Assembly (NCBI GenBank): GCA_905147135.1
Contig: LR990060.1
Span: forward strand, 7,394,001-7,458,000
DNA from: Blastobasis lacticolella
Taxonomy: Eukaryota > Arthropoda > Insecta > Lepidoptera > Blastobasidae
Reading direction: 5' to 3'
DNA: 64,000 bases
Below are positions 31,887-43,432 of the stretch, piece by piece. The notes below the pieces were generated by a model that searched no databases, was not told where the DNA came from, and saw nothing but the letters and a program-made list of their open reading frames with translations. A program made the translations under genes and the position numbers. Position 1 is the first letter of the stretch. Every line of letters begins with the position of its first letter.

Positions 31887-32563
31887 TTAGTTTCCCGCCT
31901 TTATTTTTGACTGACCGGATTCTGTAAAGCAATCATTCGAAACGCCACTCTGAGCTGAGCAGTAGCTGGCTGGTGAACTTCTGTTACTTAAGTCCTTGTC
32001 TCCTTGATACTCCACCATGCTCCCGCTTGGCTGACGAAGAAAGTTCTGGAACCCAATAGGAGTCGAGTTGACCATTTTATCTGGTTTCTTTAACAGCTCT
32101 TCAATTGAGTAAGGGTTCTTCTTTTTCTCCTTCTCCGAGGTCGACTTCCTATCCTCCTCGACGTCAGGCCTGTCCGTGCTGTCATCGCTGGCTTCGACGG
32201 AAATATGCTCGGAATCTTCTGATTTCACTTCGTCTGTGTTTATCCTGTTTAGAAGATCGTTGTGTAAACTCAGGTAGGGTGAGAACTTCGAGTCGGGATG
32301 GTAAGGCATCATGATCCGTTGCCACGGCGATATGGGGTACGGTTTCAGGAGGCCCTGGGCTTGCATCTGGTTGGTGAGGAGCCAGGATGTGGCCAGGCGT
32401 CTGTCGTACAGCGAGGAGGGCTCGGAAGTAGGAGGCGGGACCCTGACAGCTGAGTGGGCGAAGTAGGGCGTGTTCTGAGCTTGCATGTGCGTCGGTGGGA
32501 GCGGTGACTTCAAAGACATGTAGTCCATAACGTTCGGCGCCATTTCAGGTTGCGGGTACGACT
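31887..32563 (-). CDS. Poxn: Pox neuro, last visible coding exon (C-terminal region)
   Basis: The exon begins after a good acceptor (CTCTTATTCCAG) with two bases of a split codon and runs 224 codons to a TAA. The upstream exon ends with one base, so the frames join as GGH-E-SYPQPEMAPN. The tail is Pro/Ser/Met-rich, then an acidic part (DEVKSEDSEHISVEASDD) and a basic patch (SEKEKKKNP). A YSIEELL motif at 32111-32091 resembles the eh1 motif that binds the Groucho corepressor. There is no homeodomain, as expected for Poxn. Which residues are missing upstream is not in doubt, but an extra small exon in the 5.6-kb intron cannot be excluded. Confidence 0.8.
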
Positions 32564-33324
32564 CTGGAATAAGAGAGAACATGGTTCAAGATCACTATGA
32601 ACTAACGTCAATAAAGTTATACAAAGCAGAGAGAAATTTCATCAACTAATCACCTACTATAAATACGCATTCAGGAGATGTGTCTAGAATAATAAATTAT
32701 CCCAAGAGCCATGGGCTTACTACACTACCCACTACCACCGCCTCTATCTACACTATCACTGGTAAACCGACTTCCGATTCTTAGAATACTGTTGACCGTA
32801 AGTAAAATACGATGAAAACTGCTGGGGTTATAAGTAGATAATATATAAATGGGACCGATAATTCGTTAGCGCGATATATAATGTTTGCAATATCATGGAA
32901 GCATAGCAGCGCCATTACACAACGGTTTGCTGCACTAACGGATTCCAATTGAGATCCAATAAAATACCAATAATAATTAATAGTGTATGTAATCTAACGG
33001 CCGTTTGCTGTACTAATGGATTCCTATTAGTTTTGATTGGTTGCTCCTATTTTTACTTATTATTGTTTTAAATACGATATAAATAAACATACTGCGGCAT
33101 ATGGGAAAACAATTAAAACCAATAGAAATCCATAAATATGGCAAACGACCTGAAATCCAATTGGACTTCGTAAGTACGGCATACTGCCGCTAGATGGCAT
33201 TACCGTGCCGTGGAATTGTATACATTCGACATTGCACTAACGAATTGTCGGTCCCGTTTGAATATTACTTACAACCGCCGAAGTTTTCAAATATTGTAAC
33301 TTACGGTCAACGGTTTCCTGCAAG
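32564..33324 (-). other. Poxn intron, left part
   Basis: Intron sequence (32564-38186). This part holds three copies of a short motif around CTAACGGATTCCAATTG/TAATGGATTCCTATTAG (about 32935, 33015, 33235), perhaps remnants of a small repeat. No exon-like frame. Confidence 0.5.
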
Positions 33325-33455
33325 CAGACATCATCATCATTATCACAGTCATCATCATAACAGTCCACTGCAAGACTTAGGGCCTCTCCCACGAAAGGTG
33401 AGGTTATTGCCATAATCTCCACGCTCGGCAGGCGGGTTGGAGATCGCAGTGTTTT
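33325..33455 (-). mobile_element. RTE-type (ATG)n-tailed repeat
   Basis: It starts with a (CAT)n run and a CATAACAGTCCACTGC block, then ATAATCTCCACGCTCGGCAG. The same short element recurs at about 37545-37620, 39050-39150, 44920-45035 and 46255-46405. Confidence 0.55.
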
Positions 33456-33632
33456 AAATATAAAAAGTGAAAACGCTGATGCCCATTTTCCAGCCTACGG
33501 AGACTCTAGATCGTTTGCCTCGAAAATAATAATCGCCTTGTACAACATCCACGAGAGTAAGGGGTTGTCGCTATTCTACTCTGCCGGACACCACAGGGTA
33601 CAGTTGTGCGAAGTTCCTGCAAGCGCTCCGTG

Positions 33633-33830
33633 TAACATGGCAGATAAACAGTCAAGCTGGCCACTGATGGAAAGTAGTCACCGGCACCTATGGACATCAT
33701 CAACACCGGGGCTATCACCGTATTACGTTGCGTCAATGCATTGCCCACAATTAGACTCTTGGTCTCGCACCTGCGCGAAGCGTTTCCTACCTCTAACCAT
33801 ACCTCTTGAATAAACCCATGTCAAAGTTTC
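33633..33830 (-). mobile_element. LINE 1-family 3' end fragment
   Basis: Reverse complement of the 3' end of the element at 16990-19129: CTGATGGAAAGTAGTCACCG is followed by CTATGGACATC and a decayed ORF end. An unrelated or very diverged extension runs to about 33900. Confidence 0.65.
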
Positions 33831-34387
33831 ACGAAAACACTGTGGCTGGGAGCGATAATGTGAGGTTGGCTGGAAGAGACCTCTTTTAGGGATAAGCTAA
33901 TTTTTCTACATTGTTTTATCTTTAAATGTATCATCATTTGTTTTTTGTGCAATAAAGAGTACATATTATTATAGTGTAGGTAGTAGTGGTGTATTTATTT
34001 ATTCATTTAATACTTTATGCACAAAATAGTACAAAGGTGGACTTAAAGCTTTGTAGCTTTGTGCAGTGTACTAAGCCATCAGCAGGTGAGTCAAGGCTAA
34101 AATTCTAGATCTAACGGATTATGAATCCGAATTTGAACATCAACAAGAAAAAAGAAACTCAATTTATATCAGTACGAGTTTACAGTGCTACAAGGATAAT
34201 TAGGCACGTGGCCGAAATCAGAACTAACGCCGTCATGTTGTAACGCCGTCATCACTTTTGACAGACAGCTGGAGTTGATGTTTGACACCGACGCCCTCAT
34301 CCAAGTGGCAAATGATCCTTGTAGCTACAGTGCTGAAGTTGTAGCACTATACGTTATTAGTACCTAATTATATTTAATGATTTAACA

Positions 34388-34720
34388 GAGCGTTGGCAGC
34401 TTAGTGGTAAAGGTATCTGTCTCGCAAGCGAGAGGTACCGGGTTCAAATCCGATTGCCACCATGTACCAATGACTGTTTTCTGAGTTATCTATCTATATT
34501 AGTTGAACACTAACCGATACTATTACAGTGAGGGAAACATCGTGATGAAACCTGCACATTCAGGTGACTGAATGTGTAACGATGAAATAATCTGGTCAGG
34601 TTCAGGTCAGACGGCTGTCACTCCACTGTAATTACCTGATCTGCCAAATCTTGGATCATGGTCAAGACAGATCCCGGGCTCTCATGCGCGTAAAGACAAC
34701 CGGGACATTAACGCCCAGAT
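34388..34720 (+). mobile_element. SINE family A, copy 2 (full length)
   Basis: The tRNA-like head (34388-34462) has a box A-like TTAGTGGTAAAGG, a TCTCGC/GCGAGA stem and a box B GGTTCAAATCC, ending TTGCCACC. The body has CATCGTGATGAAACCTGCAC, ATTACCTGATCTGCCAAAT and the end CCGGGACATTAACGCCCAG. Box A and B would direct RNA polymerase III. This is the only complete plus-strand copy; the head is the least altered of the set. Confidence 0.85.
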
Positions 34721-34794
34721 GATAATTTTTTTGTTAACAATTAAGTACTCGTAGGTATTTAAAGTTTGTATGGTGTTGCAGTAACGCTAAGACG

Positions 34795-34893
34795 CCTAAA
34801 AACAATCATCAGTCATTGGTACATGGCCACAGCGGGATTCGAACTCGGTACCTCTCGCTTACAAGCCCAAACCGCTCGGCCATCGACGCTCCT
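34795..34893 (-). mobile_element. SINE family A, copy 3 (head only)
   Basis: Inverted head region: CATTGGTACATGGCCACAGC, GGATTCGAACTCGG and CGCTCGGCCATCGACGCTCC. The body is missing. It lies 75 bp from copy 2, in opposite orientation. Confidence 0.75.
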
Positions 34894-35565
34894 AAAGCTA
34901 ATAAGCTATTACGATATCGAGACATGTCAAATAAAAAAGCTTATATATTTCGCAAGAGACTATTCTGAGACTGATGAGAATAAACCGTCCACTTTATGTT
35001 ACATTGAAAACATATCAACAATACGTGGCACATTGCAAAAGTGGTTTTAAGTCTCCCCTTAACTCATCGTGGCATAATATTACTCTCTAACTTATAACCC
35101 GAGACTGTCGCTAAATGATTTAGAATGACCAACAGGTGTGAGTGAATACAGTCTCATTATTAGTCATGTTTTACGCTGAGCATGTTTAATTGTTTACGAG
35201 AGCATCAGTTTTACGCAATAATTTAGTGCCTCAAGCTTGGAGATATTGCTCTCGTGGTAGATTTATCGTGACCGTTGTCGCGCAGTATTTTATTTCCTGA
35301 GTGGAGCGGGAGATACTTTGTCTACTGAGTAAGTTAGAGTTCGGATGGCGCCTCTTACGAGACACTTCCTCCGAGCGTGAAACAAAGGCATTCAACGAAA
35401 TATCTGACCACTGGCTTTGTTATATTAATCCGTAAAGTAACATGACTTAAATGGTGCGCTAATTTTGTCGTAGGTATGTCTGAGATTGTATGAGTCTCTA
35501 GTCAAAATTGGTTCCTTTTCTTGTGAAGCGACAAATTGTACGTGATAGGTTGGTTGGCAATACGA

Positions 35566-35795
35566 ACATCGTGATGAAATCTGCACATTCAGGCGACTGA
35601 ATTTGTAACCATGATCCAATCTGGTCATATGCCCCTGGTAACAGGGTCACGGAGGTCAGATGGCAGTCGCTCCACTGTACTTACCTGATCTGCCAAATTC
35701 TGGATCAATTTGAAGTTGGATCCCGGGCCCTCGTGCGCGAGAGCATAACTGGGACAAACGCCTGACCAGATTGGATCATGGTCCCATACCATTGG
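35566..35795 (+). mobile_element. SINE family A, copy 4 (body only)
   Basis: It begins at CATCGTGATGAAATCTGCAC and ends with CATAACTGGGACAAACGCC. The head is missing. A partial repeat of the body (GACCAGATTGGATCATGG) follows at about 35762-35785. Confidence 0.75.
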
Positions 35796-36390
35796 ACAAT
35801 AATCTCTTACATTACGTACTTTACTCGCCTATACCAACTTATTACAAATCTGCGCAGAAGAAGCTACGAGCATCAGCTACACAAAATATTTGTTAATAAC
35901 TCGACCATTTGCCACAAAACAAACGACTCCCGGTCGCAATTAAATTAATTCCAACATAGTCAACGCAAAGGAGGTTAACAAACATCCAAAACAAAGCAAA
36001 ATGTCCCAAACTAATAGATGGACGGACGGACGGACGTACATACCTCCGGACAGGTGTGAGGAAGTAGTGGTATAATTTTTTATTATTAAATTATGGTAGA
36101 ATCGAGGCACAATGTCGGCGACATGTTTTTCTTTACAACAGATTACTGGTGGGTGCTTAACTACTAAACATGGCGGCGACCTTTGCATCGCTCGTTATAG
36201 CAAATTGCCAGTGTCCGATACAGGCGTCTAGGTATGTCAATGAAGTACCAAATTAGTTAGTTGTATGGCATAGATACTATACGAATGAGTAAAAGTTTTA
36301 TTTCTGTGGCATAATGTATGTACATAGAAATAGAAGATAATTATTGTAAGTAGTTGGAACGTGATCACTACATAAAGACTATTAGCCCGA

Positions 36391-36495
36391 CTTGCACCAA
36401 ATTCTTAAACGCGTTTAAGAAATATGTTTATTTTTATTGTTTGAAGTTTTTTTGTTTAAGTATCAACTTAAATGCGTCTAAGAATTTGGTGCAAG
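36391..36495. mobile_element. 105-bp MITE with 28-bp inverted ends
   Basis: CTTGCACCAAATTCTTAAAC at the left end is matched by TAAGAATTTGGTGCAAG at the right. The interior is T-rich, about 45 bp. No ORF. Similar CTTGCACCA-ended mini elements are frequent in moth genomes, as I recall. Confidence 0.65.
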
Positions 36496-36617
36496 CCGCT
36501 TTTTAACTTATTAAAGCAATAGGTAGTAGGTATTTTTTTAAACAAATATTTTATAATTATGTTATAATTAAGAGTAGATAACGGTAATTTGGTTTTTAAA
36601 GTACTAATCATCTTGGT

Positions 36618-36982
36618 CTTAATATCCCGATTGTGCTCTCGCGCACGAGGGCCCCGGGGTCCACCTTGACCATGATCCAGAATTTTTCAGATGAGGTAAT
36701 TACAGTGGAGCGATTGCCATCTGACCTCTGTGACCCTGTTAATAGGGGAACCTGACCAAATCATGGTTACCCATTCAGTCGCCTGAATGTGCAGGTTTCA
36801 TCGCGTTTTCCCTCACCGTAAGAGCATCGATTAGTGTTCAACTAATGTGGGTTGAGTTATGTACTCAGAAAAAGTCAAAGACAAAATTCAAAAAAAGTGA
36901 TATATGGCCGCACTGGGGTTCGAACCCGGTACCTCTCGCTAACGTATCGGACACCTTAACCTTCTAGGCTACTGATGCTCCA
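36618..36982 (-). mobile_element. SINE family A, copy 5 (nearly full length)
   Basis: Body and head are both present in inverted orientation; the head has GGGTTCGAACCCGGTACC (box B) and TTCTAGGCTACTGATGCTCC at its outer end. Confidence 0.85.
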
Positions 36983-36999
36983 TATTTTGATTTTAAAAG

Positions 37000-38082
37000 T
37001 AAAGCGGTAAATACAATACTGAGTGGCATGTATCTAGATAGGTAGTTTTAGGTAATTTGTTAGTCGTTAACTATCTGCTGTAAGTATATGTGGTAGCTTA
37101 AGGCAACAATAAATGTATTTGCATTTTCATGACATTCATATTCATAAATTTTTTACTCAGAGACCATATAATAATATAGGTCGTAAGTAGTCGGTAAGTT
37201 ACAAAGGGCTTGTAATTGACGACCTATATGGATCGTTCTATGATAGTTGGTTTAAGTAACTCTAGTATTCAAAACTTATTAATATAGGAAGTTATTAATT
37301 ATGTCGTAGAATACGTTAATTAACACTACCTATATGTCGTTATTTTAATTAGAATGCCCTTTGACTATTACCATAAAATATTTCAATATTCAAATGAAGT
37401 ATAGAATAGAAAGTATCACGTTGGCGTCCAACGCACTTCGTTTGGATTTTTAGCTTAAGGTTAGTTAGACGGTGGGCATCCAGAATTGAGTCCATTCAAA
37501 GCTAATGCGAAAAGGCAGTATTTTCTTTTGCGCATTTTTAAGATAAGATCTCCAACCCGCCTGCCACGCGTGGAGATTATAGCAAAGCCCTCCACGGATG
37601 TGGACGGAGGCTCATCGCGAGTAATGATCTTTTCCGCTTAATTAATCATTGCGATTTGCGCTAATTTATTAACGGCGATTGAATTGTAATTGGATCTCAA
37701 TCGCAGCTCAATGGCATTGGCGTTTTTGGTATTCTGCTGTAAACTAATGGCTCGATAGACTTGTAATTGGATTTCAATAGCAGTTTTTGGTATTTGAGCT
37801 GCTATTGTGATCCAGTGAATGACTTACAATTCATTCAAGCCAAGTAAATTAGCGGACTCAAGGACCAGGTACTATGACACTTACCACCAGGTAAGATGGC
37901 GGCCCAATACCTAGCTAGTTATATCTACCTATATAAATAATCAATTCACCGAATGTATGTTCGCGCATAACTTCAGCATGGCTTATTCTTCAGGCTTATT
38001 TTGGCTTATTCTTTTTTGTTGGGTTTGTAACTGTCAAGAAAAGGTTTATACTAAAAAATATTAGGCAGCTAGGGATAGAATA
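37000..38082 (-). other. Poxn intron, close to the second paired exon
   Basis: Mostly unrecognised. A decayed (ATG)n-type repeat fragment is at 37545-37620 (CCTGCCACGCGTGGAGATTA). Near 37680-37790 the motif TTGTAATTGGATCTCAATCG is repeated with changes, as in 32930-33240. Confidence 0.4.
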
Positions 38083-38186
38083 GGGTAGGGTAGGGTACAA
38101 AAGAGGGTAGGATTAGGGTGACCACGCGAACGACCTAGTATCGCGCCGGACCACCTAGAACAAACATTTTAAATATATATTCTTAC

Positions 38187-38388
38187 CGTGCCCACCTCTC
38201 GTCTCCTCCTCGCTCCACGCCAATCCACTGTTCCTCAGGATCCTGTTCACAGAAGACACCGACGGTATGGAGTGCGGCTCGCACACCCTGGCGCTCAGCA
38301 GCCGCTCCCGTATCTCCCACGCGAACATCCCAGGGTTCTCTTGCTTGAGGCGAAGGATCTTCTTGACGACTGTAGGGGTCGCCACTTG
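38187..38388 (-). CDS. Poxn: Pox neuro, exon for the second half of the paired domain
   Basis: The 202-nt exon has an acceptor CTTTCCAG and a donor GTAAGAAT. It starts in phase 0 with [20 protein letters not shown], continues with [20 protein letters not shown] and ends with [20 protein letters not shown], then a short EETRGGH tail and one base of a split codon. This is the RED subdomain of the paired domain, its second DNA-binding helix-turn-helix. The [11 protein letters not shown] start and RILRNSG end fit Pox neuro better than Pax2/5/8 (VATPKVVEKI) or Pax1/9. Length and phase agree with the flanking exons. Confidence 0.9.
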
Positions 38389-38461
38389 CTGGAAAGGTAA
38401 AGAGGGTACGGTTTATGTACACGTAGAGCCATGATTATTTTTTGCCTGGGGAGGCACCCGG

Positions 38462-38720
38462 TTAGATAGTCCATCTGATGAAAAGTGGCCACCGTTGTTG
38501 ACCGTTGCAGGACATCTGCAACCTAAGGGAAGCGAAGGCGGTGCCGGTACTTTGTGGTATGTAGACTGCCTTTTGAAGAACCCCATGTTGTAGTGCAAAG
38601 AAAAGACTACGGGAGGGAGCTCTTTCTACATCTTGCTCGTGCGTGGTAAAAAGGCTCTCGTGCCCAATTTTTGAACCGCTCTCCTCTAGTCGTAGCGTTT
38701 TAAATTTTATTCCCGGCATT
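38462..38720 (-). mobile_element. LINE 3' fragment 74 bp upstream of the exon acceptor
   Basis: A broken translation on minus includes SLFFALQHGV-QKAVYIPQST and FASLRLQMSCN, like the other LINE ends at 8335 and 40875. It lies inside the large Poxn intron very near the splice acceptor. Confidence 0.6.
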
Positions 38721-39749
38721 AAAAATTAAATATTTTGATGCATGAATCTAGTTTTCCCTTGTTTTGAACCGTTCGCTTTCGGTGCTGCCATGTAGCTTAA
38801 AAAATATTAAATTTTTCTTGCCCAATATCAAATTTTAAAACCGTTCGACTCGAGGCAAGTGGTTCGAAAATAGAACCCGAGGATGTCTCCTCATTTCGTT
38901 ACCGCTGTTTTAAGCTGGTCGCTGCGCGATGCAACAATGCAAACACTGTTGTTCGGCAGAAACTGAATACGATAGCATCAAGACGTCTCAATAGACTGAA
39001 TTTACTTTCATAAGACAATAGGCAATAGCTCTGTCTGATACTGCTATCTTCAACCCAACCCGTCTGCCAATCATGGAGATTATAACAATAGCCTCCAATA
39101 ATGTTTACTACGCTCAATACCAGTAGTGGACTGGGCTGTTAGTGATGCTGTGAAGCCGGGGCGCGCAGTTAGTTTTCAATAATTCTTGATCCTCATTAGA
39201 ATCCTAACCGAAACATTGCGATTCAACACGCTTCAGCCACACAGCCCAACGTAAGGATGATAGATTACCGTCAACTATGCTAATTCTCTCATCAATATTT
39301 CATCACGAGATGCATTAAGGATGTAATTGCCGACAAATTGAAAGTTGAATATTATAAAATTGCAAGGTTGCGAATAATGATGGGTGACGAGTAATGGACA
39401 TTTAATAATAACACTTGTACGTTAATACGTTTGTTTTGTCGCAGGCTTCTCCAAGCGTAAATTAAGGAAAAAGCCGGGTATACTTCCGTGTAATTAGGTG
39501 CTGGCACGTATTAATCTTGTCTGAAGTAATGGACGATGTTTGATTAAGAGGAAATCGAAAGCGAGATTTGAGCATTGCGTTTTCATATGACGACCTGAGT
39601 GGTTTAGTTGGCCGGTCTGCAAGTATAATATAATAAAGAGATATAAGTAGTGCAAATGTTTGGTTAATGTTAATGTTAGTTGCCAGTCGGGGCCCATTTT
39701 CATATACTTACCTATATGTAGTTCAGTATTAGCAAGTTTAAAATAAAAA
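38721..39749 (-). other. Poxn large intron segment
   Basis: Unremarkable intron. An (ATG)n-type repeat fragment at about 39050-39150 and a possible tRNA-like SINE B head at 39578-39625 (GACGACCTGAGTGGTTTAG) are the only repeats seen. Confidence 0.4.
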
Positions 39750-39980
39750 ATGTGACCCTGTAGGCAGGAGAACTTGACCAGATTGGATCATGGTTACACA
39801 TTCAGTCGCCTGAATGTGCAGGTTTCATCACGATGTTATCGCTCACCGTAAGAGGGTGAGCGATAACAAGGGTTGGTGTTCAACTAATGTACGTAACTCA
39901 GAAAAGAGTCATTGGTACATGGCCGCACTGGGATTCTAACCCGGTACCTCGAGGCACGAGTCCTTAATTAGGCTACTGAC
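39750..39980 (-). mobile_element. SINE family A, copy 6
   Basis: Contains GGATCATGGTTACACATTCA, the conserved CACCGTAAGA and a head with GGATTCTAACCCGGTACCTC. A perfect inverted repeat with 13-bp arms (39835-39847 and 39855-39867) has replaced part of the body. Confidence 0.8.
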
Positions 39981-40439
39981 CAAAGAGCAAAAAAATTGCC
40001 AGTCTATGAAGCTAACTTTCCAATATTTTTGCCATTGACGCTCTCTGGTCAAAGTCCATTTCATAATAATATGCAATAAAGGTTTTTGAAGAGTTACATG
40101 CATAGAAGTAGACGGTAAGTGATAGTGCCGCGGTTAATAAACGTTTGTAATAGCATGCGATAATATTATAAGCATCATGGAAAAAGAGCTACACGGAATA
40201 AATAGCGGCATGTATTAAAAGATAAGGCGGCCAGTAGTCGAGTGCTAACAACGTCATATTTGTAACTAGTGATGGGCGGGTTGTTTAAAAAAATAACAAT
40301 CGACTTATTCGAATAATTTTGATAAGAATTATTATTATTTTAAATAAGGATTGTCGTTATTGGAATGAAAAATTAAGATTCGATGGAAAACGGCAAATAA
40401 TAATTTATTAATTTTTCATAAGTAAGTACTCACAAGATT

Positions 40440-40700
40440 TTTTACGTGACGAAGAAAAATTTGTTTTGTTGGTTTGTTTCCTTTGGAAATTCCAGGATGA
40501 CTGTCTCAATAATCACTACATATTATACAGTAAACTCTCACGCTTCGTCGGTCTGGTGCCTGTTTGCGATAAACTCAAAAACTACTGACCGGATTTTTAT
40601 ACTGTGTTTACCAACAGAAAGAGTGATTCACGAGGAAGGTCCAGGTGTAAAATTTGTTAAGGCCACTCACTACCCGTACGAAGCCGGGGAGGGTCGTTAG
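40440..40700 (+). mobile_element. Non-autonomous Helitron-like 3' end
   Basis: The last 30 bp form CCCGTACGAAGCCGGGGAGG followed by GTCGTTAGT: a short hairpin close to a CTRRT-like terminus, the usual 3' end of Helitrons. The upstream part has GATTCACGAGGAAGGTCCAG, as in many lepidopteran copies. The left boundary is uncertain. No Rep/helicase coding. Confidence 0.5.
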
Positions 40701-40874
40701 TATAAAATAAAGTCCCGTCTGTCTAACCGCGCAACGGATTTTGACGCGGTTTTCACCATAAATTTCTTCCAGAAGGTTTATTATGTTTATTAGTAAAAAA
40801 GAGCCTCATAAATCTGTGCAAAGCAGTGGCGGGTCACAAATATAGTCCAGCTTCTATTTAGAGTTATATCAATC

Positions 40875-41090
40875 GTTTCTAATTGTTTCTTTATTGCCTT
40901 CGAAGGCACACGTTAGGACGGCCCACCTGATGGAATGCGTCTTCCAAGACATCTGCAATCTAAGGGAAGCGAATGCGGTGTTGGCCTTTGAGGTACCTGT
41001 AGACATGCCTTTCGAAGAACCCCTCGTTACAGTACAAAGGGAGACTTCAGAAGGGAGCTCGTTCCACAACTTCATTCGTTCTCATTAATA
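40875..41090 (-). mobile_element. LINE 3' fragment
   Basis: On minus a frame begins MKLWNELPSEVSLCTVTRGS and goes on with FASLRLQMSW, the typical WNELP-type end of LINE ORF2. Confidence 0.65.
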
Positions 41091-41794
41091 ATTCGCATGT
41101 TCGCCCATCACTATTTGCAACGTGCTTACACTGCACAGTGAGTGCCGTTTTTACGTAAGCGTCATAAACCCCAGTTGACGGTTTATTCCGCGTACTAACT
41201 TTCTTTCTTGCGTATCCCCTGTGCTAAAGGTTAAAGTTGGAATAACTCCTTCTTAGTCAAAGATTACAGCACGCCTTACACGGGCGTGGGCGTGTGCAGA
41301 TTTAATTTGTCGCTTTCTATGGCTGGGACCTACCTAGCAGTGTAACAGTAATCGTTGTAGGCATCGTTGTAAATGTTTCAGCCCGTACAGTGGCATAATC
41401 GACAACGGCTTCCATTTGACAGATTGTGGAATTAGTCCGTGGTATTGTCGATGGTTCCCATTTAAAAGAAAGGGAAAGGGATAGTGGAACGAAAGACAAA
41501 AATAACACGGTCTAACACTTTGACAAGACTTGGGTTGTATTAATCAAATAGATATACAATCCACATCTTTCAATGCTATACATACAAACACATGCCTGTT
41601 TCAAACAGGGGTAGAAACAGACGTCAGCGGTAAATAATGCGCATCGGCTAATTCTGTAGGGCCGCATTGCTACTTGCTTGTCTTCTTCTTCGTCCACTTT
41701 CTTTGTTACCATGAGGTCTTACAGTGTGCGCGAAACAGGGTTCTAACTGACACAATACTTGAGTCGCAATTGGTAACAGCGTCCGTCAAAATGC

Positions 41795-41876
41795 ACATCC
41801 AAAGGCTGCGGTGACTGTTTACCATCAGGCAGGCCGTAAGCTTGTTTGCCACCTTAGTGGTATAAAACAAAAAAAA
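41795..41876 (+). mobile_element. LINE/SINE tail, CR1-like
   Basis: GGTGACTGTTTACCATCAGG and CGTAAGCTTGTTTGCCACC, then TAGTGGTATAAAACA and an A-run. The same tail, more decayed, is at 46150-46215, 51895-51970 and 44565-44612. Confidence 0.6.
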
Positions 41877-42419
41877 ATATCCAATCGTAGAGCCGTATTG
41901 AAAGCAGTACGTTCATTTAGCAAAGAGCCGTTAAATAAACGCTTAATAAAGTAACGCTACTAAGATAAGTATTGCTTGTAAATACCGGTGTCAGAAGAAA
42001 GATCAGAAGACAGAGTTTTGACAGGCCAGAGTAGGCTTCAGTGGACCATCGCCTTATCTAGTTATATCTTTCTACCTCAAAGCAAGAATGCTTCCGTTAT
42101 TGAGTTCCGATTTGAAAGATAAGGCTCTCTCTTAATTACAGGCATGAGTCCTGTTCGACAGAAGCAAAAACATTGTAGGAGTCCTATGTTGATTGTCACA
42201 CGAATGTCTTTGACACTAAACTTGTTGCTCTGTTGACCACACTTGAGCAGTAGCATTTTCGCAACTGAGTCCCTCTAAGAATTTTCGATAAGTTGTGATA
42301 AAGTGTCTATGCCTAGCAGTGAACGTCTTCTGGCTGATATGATTATGGTGTTAATGATGTGATAAAAGAGTGGCAGTTTGTGGTATTTGGAGTCACATAT
42401 ATTGCCGTATATCATATCT

Positions 42420-43329
42420 GCCAAAAGTCGCCCACTGCTGGGCATATACCTCCTCCAGACATTTCCACAAAGGCCTACCGCACCCAGTTAATACCTACGA
42501 TTTTTACCTTGACTTGACTTGGTGACTTTGTGCGCTTCTGGTACGTGATCGCCACTCGAGACTTCACTGCCCCATCGGCCATCTGTTCTGCGGGGTACTT
42601 GCCCTGACCACTGCTACTTAAGTCGGGTAGTTCGGATTCTTAAGGCGTCATCTCTGCACGCGTGCGAGTAAATTCGAGGCCAAATCTAGCCGATGTGCCT
42701 TATTTACTGCCGATTACTGTACTATCCTCTTTTTGTCGTCTCCAATTTCACTTTCACCCATAACCCAAGTTATATGCTATCAGAGCCAATACCTGACGTC
42801 AATCGAGCATTGCGTCACCAGCCCCCACAGCACACGGGGGCTTCATGGCTACTAAACGCGAGCAAAGCTATTACCCGCCACACCTGGCTGCTCCCACGGA
42901 CTCCAATTTAGCTGTATCGACTCGAGTGCACTAAAGATATAGTCGGTAATGAGAATTCCTACACTAATCAAATGTTAGCAGAACTCGTGTTTTTCAGTTT
43001 ATGGTGGGTTCTTTTATAAATTGAAATTTTCCATTTTCGTGTTGAGTTTGTTGGAAATTAGTGGGTGGCGGCCCCGTACGTACAGAACGACCAAGACAAA
43101 AATAGTACAATGTGTTAGGGCGTAACGAAATTGTTTGGGAGGTTTTAGAAGAGAAGAGGTTCCAATTTTAGAATAGGATAGAATAAATATTGGTCGATAC
43201 GGCTCTATGACTGTGAATTTTAACCCCATACCCGATACTAAGAGCCCGTGATACATTTACACACGAAGATACAGTACACACGTACGCGTCGTACCCGCAT
43301 AGTTGTACAAAAAAAACATCTTGGCGTTA
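42420..43329 (-). other. Poxn large intron segment
   Basis: Near 42425-42480 a short repeat (GCCCACTGCTGGGCATATAC) occurs. 42690-42911 has an open frame without a recognisable motif. Otherwise nothing. Confidence 0.4.
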
Positions 43330-43432
43330 ATTTCCCGTTGTAAATATTCGTTATCTAGCACCCATAATACAAGCTTTGCTTAGTTTAGGATTAGATGATG
43401 CTGTGTGAATTTGTCCACAACTGTTTATTTAA
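43330..43432 (+). mobile_element. SINE family B, tail fragment
   Basis: GTTATCTAGCACCCATAATA, then CAAGCTTTGCTTAG and GATGATGCTGTGTGAATTTG match the tails at 53360-53445 (plus) and, inverted, 50690 and 56280. Confidence 0.65.

Noticed and set aside
32564..32582. ATG at 32582 as a start codon for the last Poxn exon
   Set aside because: It lies in the intron 5' of the acceptor; the phase match to the upstream exon shows the exon starts at 32563.
34388..34462. tRNA gene
   Set aside because: Box A and B are present, but the anticodon loop is distorted, the acceptor ends do not pair fully, and the sequence runs on into the SINE body shared with nine other copies.
38071..38118. Telomeric repeat island
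   Set aside because: The insect telomere unit is TTAGG; the TAGGG runs here do not match it.
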